A stretch of DNA of 30,883 nt from Dimorphilus gyrociliatus (taxonomy: Eukaryota > Annelida > Polychaeta > Dinophilidae), in assembly GCA_904063045.1 (NCBI GenBank), contig CAJFCJ010000071.1:1-30883 (forward strand). Reading direction: 5' to 3'. This document shows positions 1 through 9,336 of this stretch, piece by piece. The position numbers and the translations under genes are program-made. Below the pieces are notes generated by a model. That model ran no database searches. It was given only the letters and a program-made list of their open reading frames with translations, and was not told the DNA's origin. Position 1 is the first letter of the stretch. Each line of letters opens with the position of its first letter.

Positions 1-150
1 AGAGAAAATAAAGAGAATTGAGAAGATGTTTAGGTAAGATTGATTTATTCTTTTAACAACACATTTTAATACCTATTTAAAAAATAATTTTATTATTTTA
101 TACCACGAATGAGCACTGTCAAGCACCCAGTTAACTGACGCTAACAAGGG

Positions 151-290
151 TATAAAAGAGAGTGAATGTATCCAAACGTTGTGAGAAAGCTAAGATATAA
201 TTTTAGACGGAATTATCCGCAATTCCGCACTATAAGCGGAAAAAAATCCTATAAATAGAACACTGGGGCAAGAATGAATCACTCATTTTG
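151..290 (+). promoter_or_regulatory. Two TATA boxes with palindromic cluster upstream of the RING ORF
   Basis: TATAAAAG lies at 151-158 and TATAAATAG at 250-258. About 30 bases after the second is an initiator-like TCATT (285-289), which fits a start of transcription near 285 and a short leader before the ATG at 383. Just upstream of the second TATA box are small inverted repeats: TTCCGC (223-228) pairing with GCGGAA (236-241), and CGGA/TCCG around 208-219. These could be an operator or a hairpin. The leader ends in TTTAACAG at 366-372, which could be a 3' splice site in the 5' UTR. Motif-based inference only. Confidence 0.45.
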
Positions 291-382
291 ATTTTTCTAA
301 GATATTTTTATATATTTTGTTTTTCTTTAAAATTAATTCTTTCTTTTTTTGATAAATTTAGTCATTTAACAGAAAACTAAAA

Positions 383-598
383 ATGGATGAAAATCATACA
401 ATTGAAGAATTAAGATGTAGAGTTTGCAGTGTAAAATTGGTGGATATATTAATACTTCCCTGTAAGCATGTTTTGCTATGTCATAGTTGTTTAGAATAAT
501 TTCAAACGCAAAAGTGTCCTCAATGCCAAGCAGAAATTACAGATTGGATAAACGTTAAGATAGACATGAAATCTATATGTTGGTTTCAACAAAAATAA
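383..598 (+). pseudogene. IAP-type RING finger protein, 71 codons, interrupted by one in-frame TAA
   Basis: Reading from the ATG at 383 gives a C3HC4 RING: C12-x2-C15-x11-C27-x-H29-x3-C33-x2-C36-x8-C45-P-x-C48. The spacing is the compact form seen at the C terminus of IAP-family E3 ubiquitin ligases. Codon 39 (497-499) is TAA, between the sixth and seventh zinc ligands, and the frame continues unchanged through the last two cysteines to TAA at 596-598. There is no BIR or other substrate domain, so it would be a stand-alone RING. It is either a nonsense-mutated copy or the TAA is read through; glutamine would fit there (CAA to TAA is one change). RING assignment is strong, activity unknown. 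Confidence 0.6.
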
Positions 599-704
599 TG
601 TTAAATAATAATAAGATTTAAAGCAATAACAAATATTTGCTCTCTACAATAATGAAATTAGATCTCCAAGAGTCTAAATGATTTGTAAATCATTTTTTTT
701 TTGA

Positions 705-710
705 AATAAA
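705..710 (+). terminator. AATAAA poly(A) signal
   Basis: AATAAA follows a T-rich stretch about 107 bases after the RING reading frame closes. It is the likely 3' end of that transcription unit. Confidence 0.35.
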
Positions 711-765
711 CTGTTAATAGATAGAACCTTGATAATTAGACAATATAAGCTGTCAAAAATGACAC

Positions 766-1194
766 ATGGAATTGCTGACACTGGTCCAGAATATTAACAA
801 ACTCAACTACGCCCTGGGGCAAAAAAAAACGAGGTATAACCATGAGACGGCATACAGTTGGCTTGGTGAAATTGCGGTATTTTACATGTCAGAAGCTACT
901 GAGTTCCTGAGCGGAGAGGCTGCTTAGAGAGCCATGTAAAACAGAAGAGAAGAAAGCAAATATGAGCTTGAGTAAATCGGGTCAACACTCAAGAATGGAT
1001 ACCAACCAACGGCTGAATCAAAGCTTGGCACCGAGATTTACAATGGGTTGGTATATGACGAAGTCACACTGGATTGGAAGAATGTGATGGCAAACATGCT
1101 GAGCGATAACGACGAAGATTCTCAATCATTTACTGGTCTTCTACTGCTCAACCAGAAACCCCAAAAATTGAAATGTGAAGTATAAATTTTATGA
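766..1194 (+). pseudogene. Unidentified 139-codon reading frame with three in-frame stops (TAG, TAA, TAA)
   Basis: One frame runs from ATG 766 to TAA 1183 (TGA 1192 if UAA is read). It is broken only by TAG 925, TAA 937 and TAA 973, clustered in a polar, helix-like stretch rich in Arg, Glu and Lys where Gln would be natural. The 69 codons after 973 are open and have a coding look (mixed acidic, aromatic and small residues; the stretch ESKLGTEIYNGLVYDEVTLD is typical). Base composition is richer in G+C than the flanks, which may mean a foreign origin. No family recognised. A second frame of the same strand (from about 841) is nearly as open, so the call is tentative. Confidence 0.35.
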
Positions 1195-1346
1195 AAAAAA
1201 AACCCTAGCCCTGATATATTACCACTTGCATATCAGTAGCCCTGTCTGAACTATTTTCTTTTGATAGAAATGTCAAATGAATTATTGATAACGTTACTTT
1301 TATGAAATGTTAGGAAGTGTAGGAAAAAGTTTCAGTCATTGAATTA

Positions 1347-2029
1347 TTATTTACAAAAAGCACCTTTTATGTAGAGTAGACCTGCTTCAAAGAATTTGTA
1401 GTTTGTATATTGAGTTTTTAAAGAGCAATTTCTAGATGCTGAAACATAATCAATAGCTCTGAAAAGAATAGTTATATAAATCATATTCATAATGGAACAG
1501 AAAAATATTACTGACTTGCATCCGGAATGCAAATTACATTCTTTTAAACAGACATCAACACTTACTGCTTTATAATCAGTATTCCATATGGGAGAAACAA
1601 AGGGTGGGTCTGAAACAACTACCTTATTCTCCCAAATATGATAAAAGTTGTCCGATAATTGAGGTTGTGTATCTTTCACAAATAATACAAAGTTATCACG
1701 ATAGCTCTTGCCTGTATATGAACTCTTTAAATAGCAAGTTCTTGTTAGCATTCTATAATCAATTGCTCTAAAAAATTTCAAACATATTTAGTACTTTTTT
1801 GTTTCTGTCACGAATTAACTTGCTTGCATTCTTCATACAAATTGCAAACAGCAAAGCATTCCTCAATTGAAATAACACTATAGTCAAGTCCACCCCATTT
1901 AGGAACATAAAATATTATGTTAGGTTCAGCAACTTCATTCTCATACTGTTTAAAACCAAGAAGTTCTTGTTCAGTAAAGTATTGAAAAAATATGATGATA
2001 TAGGAAAAACTTTGGAATAACAGTTTCAT
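1347..2029 (-). CDS. PAN/apple-domain-like protein, two tandem repeats, partial or decayed
   Basis: Two reading blocks (2029-1808 and 1781-1347) share a repeat: a DY.. stretch, then C-x3-C-x6-C and, after an AIDY motif, a further cysteine followed by L-K. This is the disulphide pattern of PAN/apple domains, which bind proteins or carbohydrates outside the cell. The junction between the blocks fits a short intron if the donor GTGACA near 1812 joins the acceptor TTTTTTAG near 1775. In repeat 2 the matching stretch (about 1458-1510) has GT..AG ends and 53 bases, but splicing it would break the frame, so it may be retained or the gene may be a pseudogene. The first 20 residues are hydrophobic and could be a signal peptide. 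Domain call moderate, gene model weak. Confidence 0.45.
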
Positions 2030-2150
2030 ACTTCCATGAAGAAAAATTTTTTGTATAAAACTTGATTATTGCAAAAATTCGGAATGAACAGGCAGATAGT
2101 CAATTATTCATTGCTACGTACAAATAAATATAGATAATCAATTATATCAA

Positions 2151-3310
2151 TTAATATTCATCATGTTTTTTCAAGAATCCATGAATTGAAAAGAGTTGAT
2201 AAAATGGATCTCTGACAACTTTAAAAGTTGCATCAATGAACCAAATTTTACAACATTCCAGTAATTCTATTTGATGATTTGTGCCAAATATTATACAACA
2301 ATTTTTCTTTTCTTTTATATCTCTCAATAAGAAATCAATTGGAATTTCATCCAGATTTATTTCAAAATCTAAATGCCTTGGATGCTTTGGTCTTTTACTC
2401 TCTTTATATCTAGAAGCTTTTGTTCTTAATGATTCTAGTTCTGGCAAGTCTTCAATACTATCTTTAAATTTAAGGATAATATCTTCTGCTATTCTTTTAC
2501 CAGTTTTTCCATTGTCACCAGTTGCCATTTCTTTTAAGTCCATTCTTGATTGAAGAACACTGTCTATGTTTTTATGCAGTTTATGAAGATGATTTTCATT
2601 TTTTACAATGAACTTTGATCCCTTTTGTAATATGTATGCAGGACAAGGAGCTTTGGCATATCTCTGAGTACATCTCCAGGTGATTGAACTTTCAGCTTTT
2701 CTTTTTACAGAATATGAACAGTTTTTGTGTAGAAGTAAGTCTTTATTTTTTGTACTTCCACCTACAACTATTTCGAAATCATCTCTTTCTGTTTCTATGA
2801 TGTTATACTGCTTATCCATCGCAAATGAAGTTTCATCACTTATATCAACTCTCTTTGCCATGTCTTGTCCATCTTCAGGAAAGTTCAACTCTTTTTCATT
2901 GTTTGGTGATTCAGGTAAGTTGATGTCAAAGGAAAGTCTTAACTGCTAAAATTTATGGTGAAATAATAATATCTTTGAACAAATGAAATTACCTGATTTG
3001 TATTTGTTTCACTTGTATTATTCATTGATGATTCTAAATTAACAACAGTTTCATCATATTCTGGATGAATTTTACTCTGACAATAATGATCTATTTTCTT
3101 TAATTTAATAAATAACTTTTGTTTGCTGACATCATGACAATCAGGACAATAATCTGCATCTTAATATATAGGTGATATAGCATTATACCTGAGAAAGTTA
3201 GAGAGTTTACTTACATTTTGAACACTTTGTATGATAAAAATGTCTGCACAACTTGCATCTGAATTTTCTTGTGTCCAATGAAATCTTAATCCACACTTCC
3301 AACAATTTTC
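2151..3310 (-). pseudogene. MULE-type transposase 1: PHD-like finger, FLYWCH finger, start of the catalytic domain; truncated
   Basis: The main exon (2888-2151, continuing 5' to about 2954) holds a FLYWCH zinc finger (YSVKRK...TWRC...CPA, then a His pair) and ends in the first catalytic block, IDATFK, followed by PFYQLFSIHGF. This D is the first of the MULE DDE triad; everything after it is missing. Upstream, a GTAATT donor near 2993 gives an exon (about 3160-2994) with DADYCPDC, and before that an exon (about 3310-3225) with CWKCGLRFHW. Joined by a phase-compatible intron, they look like the second half of a PHD finger. Upstream of that the frame hits TAG codons, so the N terminus is lost. 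A dead 5' fragment of a PHD-FLYWCH-MULE transposon related to the copy at 27.5-29.5 kb. Confidence 0.7.
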
Positions 3311-3606
3311 AAATTCATGTTGTAATTTCTATTGAAGCTTCTATGATAAATGAAGAAAAGAAATATGCTTTCTACTTTTTCTCAAAACAGGAAAAGGAAA
3401 TTGTAAAACAATGTAAAATATACTTCAGAAATAAGGAAAACTGGTATCCATTATTCTGAAAATATTTTGAATTTTATAATAATTATTTTACATATCTGGA
3501 ATTACTATATTACATTACTTGTTATATTTTTTATTAATTTTAAAATTGATTTGCTTTTTCTTATTTATTGTATTTAATTCATAATTAACTCAAAAAGTCA
3601 TATAAT

Positions 3607-3636
3607 GGGCTGAAATGTCCTGGGCCGAAATGTCAC
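3607..3636 (+). repeat. Two tandem 15-mers with GGCC-type core, possible MULE end
   Basis: GGGCTGAAATGTCCT is followed directly by GGGCCGAAATGTCAC. It lies about 300 bases upstream (in the transposase's sense) of transposase 1 and may be a terminal or subterminal repeat of that element. A related-looking GAAAATGGCC repeat lies beside the other MULE at 27.25 kb. Confidence 0.35.
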
Positions 3637-3929
3637 TGCACCGGTTTAAGGTAATAATAATTTATTAATATCCTTTTCAAATTATCTTGCTTTGTACAGC
3701 AGTCAAATAGTTTGTATATATACTACAAACAAAAGTTTACAAAATTCAAAATTGTCTTTTTTTATGAAAGTAAAAAAAAGATAAAAATATTTTTTTTATA
3801 AAAAAAAAAGAAAATTTTTATATTTATTTTTTTTCCTGTCTTTTGATTTTTCAAGCAAATTCAATTTGTAAGTTTTTTTGTTTTTGTTGTTTTCAAGTTA
3901 TTATTTAAAATTAATTACTTTTTTTCCAG

Positions 3930-5854
3930 CTTTAACACCAAGAGAATGTACTCAACTTGCCAATAAAATCTCCAATTGGATGGTCAAGGATATGCCCAAA
4001 ACTATGTCAAATGAAAAATATAATCAAATAATTCGTATAATTTCTGATATTCTTTCATTTGACGTAACGAAACATGATAGTGGTGATGATGGTCAATTTG
4101 CAAATTTTATCTGTAATATTTTAAATGTTGAATCGAGAATGGAAATGAACGAAAATATAGTGAGATTGTATACTAAAAATTTTGATAGTGCAGATATGTT
4201 ATATGGAATTGAGACATTCTATGATAAAGCAAAATTTTATCTTCGCCATGATCGATTTATATATTCTGTAACGCAAACGAAAGATTTATTTAAATATATT
4301 AGAAAGAAAATTGATAGGAAAAATCTTTCAAAATTCAAAATGGAGGAAATACTTAGGGGCTTAACCAGATATATGTTTGTAATGTTTGGATCAGATTGGA
4401 TAAATTTTTTAGATACCTTCTTCAATCATAAAATTAATTATGAATCACGTGACAATAGTAATAAAGAAATTGTTGATCAAGCAATAGGTAGGTCAGTAGA
4501 TGAAGTTTATTGAAAAAAATTGACTCTTTCCCTCTCTTTGTTTCCCAGTCAATTATTTCAGTGGAAACACAGGTCAATTCTTGCTTGTTCTATTATGCAT
4601 TCAAAAGATTTAGAAGAATTTAATGAAAACTTTGGTGAATATTTCTACATACCAAAAACTACTCTTGAACAGGTTGAACAGTTCGTTAATCCTTATCTCT
4701 TTTCTGCTGAGCATTATCAAGAAATTATTAAAATTACTGAAGATATATTGTCATTTATATGAAAGACAAAAATACTGTTGAAATGGCCTGTAGATATTAT
4801 GGAAAATGAAATGAAATTATTTTTAGAAAAATTAACAAAAAATCACGGTGAAAACTGGTTTGAAAAATTGCAATCTTTTCACCTATTTGGTAATTTTAAT
4901 ACAAAAACAAATGAGGAAATAAGTAAATTATTGACTAGTTCATTAGCAGGTAAGATATTTTGATAGAATTGTATAGTTTAATCTCTCTTCCTCTTCTCTC
5001 TTTTAGATACTCAAAACAATTTTGAATTTATTGAAAAGTTGAATCTAGACACTTTTTCCAATATGAGCATTCTAAGTCATTTTAAAAATTTTATGTTAAA
5101 GGATATTCCTCTCAATTGGAAAGAATTGATCACAATGGGTAAACAACTTGTTGACATTTATCACGATTTTCAAATTAAAATGACTCCTAAAACATGTAAT
5201 CCAAACGAATATAAACTGGTACAAAAATTTGAAAACATTTTCCAAAAAAATTTATAGATAAAAACTCCTATTTTTCCTTCTTTACCAAGTATTTTCCCAG
5301 ATAATAAAGGTCAAGGTCACGTTGGAAAATTTTTGTATACAATAGCTGAAATAGGGAGCAAAATGGATGGTAAAACTTTGTCTAGATCCATTAAAACTTG
5401 GACAAAAATTTTAGAAGGATTTCAACATTTCGAAAAAATGACAGGCACAAAGAAAAATAAAGCAATAATTAAAGAATTTGTTGTACATTATCTAATCAAT
5501 ATCACAGAATCTATGGGACCTGATTGGACATTTTATTTAGATCCAAGTTCCAGCTATCAACTTCGCCCATCTTTGTACTACAATTTCGCAAATTCATACA
5601 GACACACATTTATAGCTGATGCTCTTGTAGATTCTAAAAGCGTAGATGAATTCAATAAGGACTTAAACTTTATATACAAGAAAGGAGATACCAGCAAATT
5701 TATCTTTGAGTTGGTTGAAACTCTTTCAAATAGCGATTGGAGAAAAATTGCTGACACTCTTCAAGAATTTGCTAATCTTTTGATTGAGAATAAAGATACA
5801 ACTATTCTCAAGAATTTAAAGAAGATATACATGATTTTGCCTCTCGCTAGTTAG
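3930..5854 (+). CDS. Multi-exon gene for an internally repeated helical protein of unknown family; two internal stops
   Basis: Four exons: 3930-4491, 4549-4949, 5007 to about 5254, 5301-5854. Introns 4492-4548 and 4950-5006 are GT..AG, 57 nt each, in compatible phases. The exons encode related charged, probably alpha-helical units: NEKYNQIIRIISDILSF in exon 1 matches AEHYQEIIKITEDILSF in exon 2; GSDWINFLDTFF matches GENWFEKLQSFH; SKDLEEFNENF in exon 2 matches SKSVDEFNKDL in exon 4. No known domain recognised. Odd points: TGA at 4760-4762 interrupts exon 2, and exon 3 runs into TAG at 5255-5257 with no GT donor, although the frame stays open from there into exon 4. Either it is a recent pseudogene or the splicing differs from this model. 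No convincing first coding exon; GTAAGT at 3868 may end a 5' UTR exon. Confidence 0.5.
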
Positions 5855-5907
5855 TTGTATTATATAAATTAAAATTTGTCCTATTTTGCAAATTTTTTCA
5901 ACTTTAG

Positions 5908-5913
5908 AATAAA
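5908..5913 (+). terminator. AATAAA poly(A) signal of the repeat gene
   Basis: AATAAA lies 54 bases after the TAG at 5852-5854 and before the next gene. Confidence 0.4.
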
Positions 5914-5991
5914 TCATTGGAAATTCCAATGACAATATAAACAACAAAACAGAAATAATATCAGAGAGATAAGTAAAAAAAATCCAAAGTA

Positions 5992-7752
5992 ATGACTTTT
6001 TATTGCGGTAGTATCAGATATGAGCGCTATCACGATAAGTTATCTTGGCCATATACTAATAAAATATTCAAAATGTCTTCGTCACGAAATGCTTCTAATG
6101 GAAGAATGCTACAAAACGATATAAAAGAGAGATTTAGTAAGTATTCATTACGTAAACAGTCTAAGAAAACAATGGACATTACGGACAGTACGAACAGTAA
6201 ACTTTCCAACATTCTTTCAGGAAGTTTGTCAACAGGAAATAACTTAAAAGAAATTAATATTGAAAGTTGTAATCTGAACAAAGATCTATGCTCAGGAATT
6301 GCAAATGTATTGCGAAATTACTCTAAAATTGAAAGAATAAATCTAAGATGGAATTATAATATTGAAAATGGTCTGCCAAACATTTTGAATCAACTTTTAT
6401 CATCAAAAAATACTATAAAACATATCTGTCTTAAAGGATGTAATCTAAGAAAAGATCAATGTTTATCTATTGAAAATCAACTGAGTAGCTGTTTAAAAAT
6501 TGAAAGTATTGATCTGAGCGATAATTTAAATATAAAAGATGGCTTATTAAACATTTTTAATGGGCTTTTATCATCAAAAAATACTATAAAAGATATCAAT
6601 CTTAATCATTGTAATTTAACAAAGGATCATTGCTCAATTATTGAAAAATTCTTCAAAGTGTGTTTAAAGCTTGAAAGAATAAACTTATGTGGAAATTTTT
6701 ATATCAAAGATGGATTTTTAGATATTTTTAACGGATTATTTCCATTATCAAATACACTAAAAGATATCAATTTTGCATTTTGTAATCTTAGTGAAAATGA
6801 AGGAATTCTCATTGGAAAGATGTTGGAAAATTGTTCAAAAATTGAAAAGATTGATTTAAGCAATAATAGTGATATGGGAAATTCATTATTAAAGATTTTA
6901 AATGTCCTTACTAAATCATCAAATACATTGAAAGATCTTAATTTCCATGGATGTGATCTAACTGCCAATCATTCTGTTCAAATTGGAAATTTAATTAGGA
7001 AATGCTTCAGGATTGAAAGAATAAACTTAAATTTGAATGAACAGTTAGGAGATGAATTAATAAATGTTTTTATTCATCTTACCCAATCAGCGAATACTTT
7101 AAAAGATATCCAGTTTCAAAGATGTCATCTAAACGAAATTTGTAGTATAGAAATTGGAAAATTGTTAACAAAATGTTCTAAAATCGAAAGAGTATATTTA
7201 AGTTGCAATAGGAATATGAAAAATGGATTATTAAACATTTTAGATGGATTTCTTCCGTCATTACATACATTGAAAGATATCCGTCTCATGGACTGTAATA
7301 TAACTGGAAATGTTTGTAAACGCTTGGGATATGTTTTGGGAAAATGTGCTAAAATAGAAAAAATAGATTTGGGTTGGAATGAAAATATGAAAGATGGATT
7401 ATCAGATATTTTAGTTGGACTTTCTCACTCATCAAATACTTTGAGAGAAATCAATTTTTCAAACTGTTTTCTCAATCTCAATGAATGTAATGATATAGGA
7501 AATTTACTGAGAGAGTGCCATCTTATAGAACATATAGATGTTAGTGAAAATGAAAATATTGGAGAAGGTTTATTAAAAATTTTTTCTCAGCTTGTTCATT
7601 CGGAGAACAGCTTAAAATTTATAGATTATACGGAATGTAATTTGAATACTGATCAGCATAAGGAATTTTATCATTTTCTCTTAGCCAATCCTAAAATAAT
7701 GCAAGTATGTGAACAATGTGATCAAAATTATCTTAGAGACTCAAGTTGCTAG
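5992..7752 (+). CDS. Leucine-rich repeat protein, ribonuclease-inhibitor type, nine double repeats
   Basis: Intact single-exon frame of 586 residues. After about 85 basic, Ser-rich residues come nine copies of a unit of about 57 residues made of two LRRs: (N)TLKDI-x-F-x2-C-N-L, then a helix ending CSKIERI-x-L-x2-N, then GLLNIL. Alternating short LRRs with a CNL asparagine ladder are typical of the RNI/NLRC class, which forms a horseshoe that binds proteins. No NACHT, F-box, signal peptide or membrane segment, so probably a cytoplasmic scaffold. Met at 6076 is an alternative start (the first 28 residues have no LRR character). Poly(A) signal AATAAA at 7938. Fold call strong, partner unknown. 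Confidence 0.8.
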   Translation: MTFYCGSIRYERYHDKLSWPYTNKIFKMSSSRNASNGRMLQNDIKERFSKYSLRKQSKKTMDITDSTNSKLSNILSGSLSTGNNLKEINIESCNLNKDLCSGIANVLRNYSKIERINLRWNYNIENGLPNILNQLLSSKNTIKHICLKGCNLRKDQCLSIENQLSSCLKIESIDLSDNLNIKDGLLNIFNGLLSSKNTIKDINLNHCNLTKDHCSIIEKFFKVCLKLERINLCGNFYIKDGFLDIFNGLFPLSNTLKDINFAFCNLSENEGILIGKMLENCSKIEKIDLSNNSDMGNSLLKILNVLTKSSNTLKDLNFHGCDLTANHSVQIGNLIRKCFRIERINLNLNEQLGDELINVFIHLTQSANTLKDIQFQRCHLNEICSIEIGKLLTKCSKIERVYLSCNRNMKNGLLNILDGFLPSLHTLKDIRLMDCNITGNVCKRLGYVLGKCAKIEKIDLGWNENMKDGLSDILVGLSHSSNTLREINFSNCFLNLNECNDIGNLLRECHLIEHIDVSENENIGEGLLKIFSQLVHSENSLKFIDYTECNLNTDQHKEFYHFLLANPKIMQVCEQCDQNYLRDSSC

Positions 7753-7818
7753 GATGATTTTTTGAAGCTTTCATCTTGTTTAATCTACTGATTAAATATA
7801 TAAAAAGGGTAGTGAGAG

Positions 7819-7836
7819 CGAGAGAGAGAGAGAGAG
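7819..7836 (+). repeat. (GA)n microsatellite
   Basis: A GA dinucleotide run in the 3' region of the LRR gene. Confidence 0.8.
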
Positions 7837-7937
7837 TACATTTTTACAACTACTGAAACTATATCAGATGATTAACTTGCATGTTTGTTTATTTGTTTGC
7901 TTGTTGTACTGCTCTAGCTTTGCTAATTTAATATATC

Positions 7938-7943
7938 AATAAA
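7938..7943 (+). terminator. AATAAA poly(A) signal of the LRR gene
   Basis: AATAAA lies 186 bases after the LRR stop codon; no other canonical signal is closer. Confidence 0.35.
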
Positions 7944-7949
7944 GTAATT

Positions 7950-8486
7950 GAAAATATCGTGCCCTTATGATCTTCATTGTCAATGCACTTACCTTTCAAA
8001 TGGTGAGTTACATTAACCAACTGCAATCAATCAGATAACAGGATGTCATTAGATCTGCAAAGGCCGGACTAAGATGAAATACATTTTTTCTCGATTTATT
8101 ATTTCATATATATCAAGTAAGATGTTCTCATTTTTCAACTAGGTCTATCTTAGATACTACAAATCCAACTAAGCACATCTGCCTTGCTTATGATAAAGTA
8201 AATCTTTCTCAAGGGTTTGGGGAAACTACCCAGTAAGTTAAAGTTTAGGGTTAGATTTTGGACATTTCATCAGATAGTCAAATTTTCATTTTAATCTTTT
8301 TTAGCTGGTGTACGTCTGAACTATGGGTTAGTAAAAACAGATTGGAAAGAAGTTCAATAACTAGTAGGTTAGGGTTAAGGTTAAACATTGAAAAGTTGGC
8401 CATTTTCTTCCAGACTCCTATCTCATTGTTCATTTACTATATCATTTAATGGAGTAGGGTTATATGACATGAAAAAACTGCTTAAA
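7950..8486. other. No gene seen
   Basis: No supported coding region. Two TTAGGGTTA-like words occur near 8247 and 8370, but not as an array. The 63-codon frame at 8258-8449 has no recognisable content. Confidence 0.4.
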
Positions 8487-8651
8487 CTTTAAAGATAATA
8501 TCGAAGACTTGTCAGAATTGGAATCACTAAGAAGTAAAGTTTCTAAATACAAAGAAAGTAAACGACCAAATCATCCAAGAGATTTAAATTTTGGAAAAAA
8601 TACGGATGAAATTACAATGGACGTCTTACTGAGCGATAGAAAACAAAAGTA
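8487..8651 (+). pseudogene. MULE/FLYWCH transposase fragment (middle region)
   Basis: Translation from 8487 gives FKDNIEDLSELESLRSK, then KYKESKRPNHPRDLNF. This is a near match to residues about 140-180 of the transposase at 2151-2888 (FKDSIEDLPELESLRTK, YKESKRPKHPRHLDF). It ends at two TAA codons (8651 on), before the catalytic DATFK block would be reached. A 55-codon relic on the opposite strand to copies 1, 3 and 4. Confidence 0.75.
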
Positions 8652-8687
8652 ATAATCCAGCTTAGATTTTTTTACTCTAAATAAAAG

Positions 8688-8864
8688 TGTATTTTATTGT
8701 ATTGTAATTGAAGGAATATGGTATTTGTCCTTTCCAATCATTTACGAATTCACCAAAGTACTCAGACGAATAGAACCTTTCAGTTTCGTCCACAAATAGT
8801 TTGATAAAAGTGTACATTCAGCAGAAATTAATCAACAAAATACAAGTATTTCATGCAAAGAATA
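8688..8864 (-). repeat. Dispersed repeat A, copy 1
   Basis: About 80% identical by eye to 18291-18481 in the same orientation, including TTCGTCCACAAATAGT and GCAGAAATTAATCAACAAAA. Weaker copies lie at 10774-10850 and 30215-30400 on the other strand. On the minus strand one frame contains FVDETERFYSSEYFGEFVND, resembling the region before the catalytic E of MULE transposases. It adjoins MULE fragment 2, which has the opposite orientation, so the junction is a rearrangement. Confidence 0.75.
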
Positions 8865-8869
8865 AGTGC

Positions 8870-9336
8870 TTTCAAAAATTTCTTCAGAAAATTCATTGGA
8901 ATATCCATCAGAGACGATAAATTGACTTTTTTCCAATATGTTTAACACTAGGATAAAAATGGAAATAAATTATTTAACAATAACTTATTGCCAACAATTT
9001 AATGAATGTTTAAGAGTGTTGAGGCTTAAAACTATACTCTCAGTGTCCGTCTTTTTTTATTGGTCTCTTTATGATAAATGAAATAAATAGTAACCTTTGA
9101 GTACTGCTGTGATTCTAGCTTTATTAATCATTTTAAGACTATAGAAATAAAAGAAAGAATGATCAATCACGTGACATATAAGAAAAAACATATATATTGA
9201 AAGAAAAGGGACAAAGGGCAGTGAACAGAATAGTGTTGAAATTGTATCAAGGTGAAATTCTTAGTGAATCTGATATTGTGGATTTTTTTTTACTTTAACT
9301 GGAATAAAATCGCCCAGAATCTTAAATAAAAATCAA
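8870..9336. other. No gene seen
   Basis: AT-rich 3' flank of the GPCR gene; no coding signal or RNA gene recognised. Confidence 0.4.

Noticed and set aside
8240-8385. Interstitial telomere repeats (TTAGGGTTA)
   Set aside because: Only two isolated words, no array.
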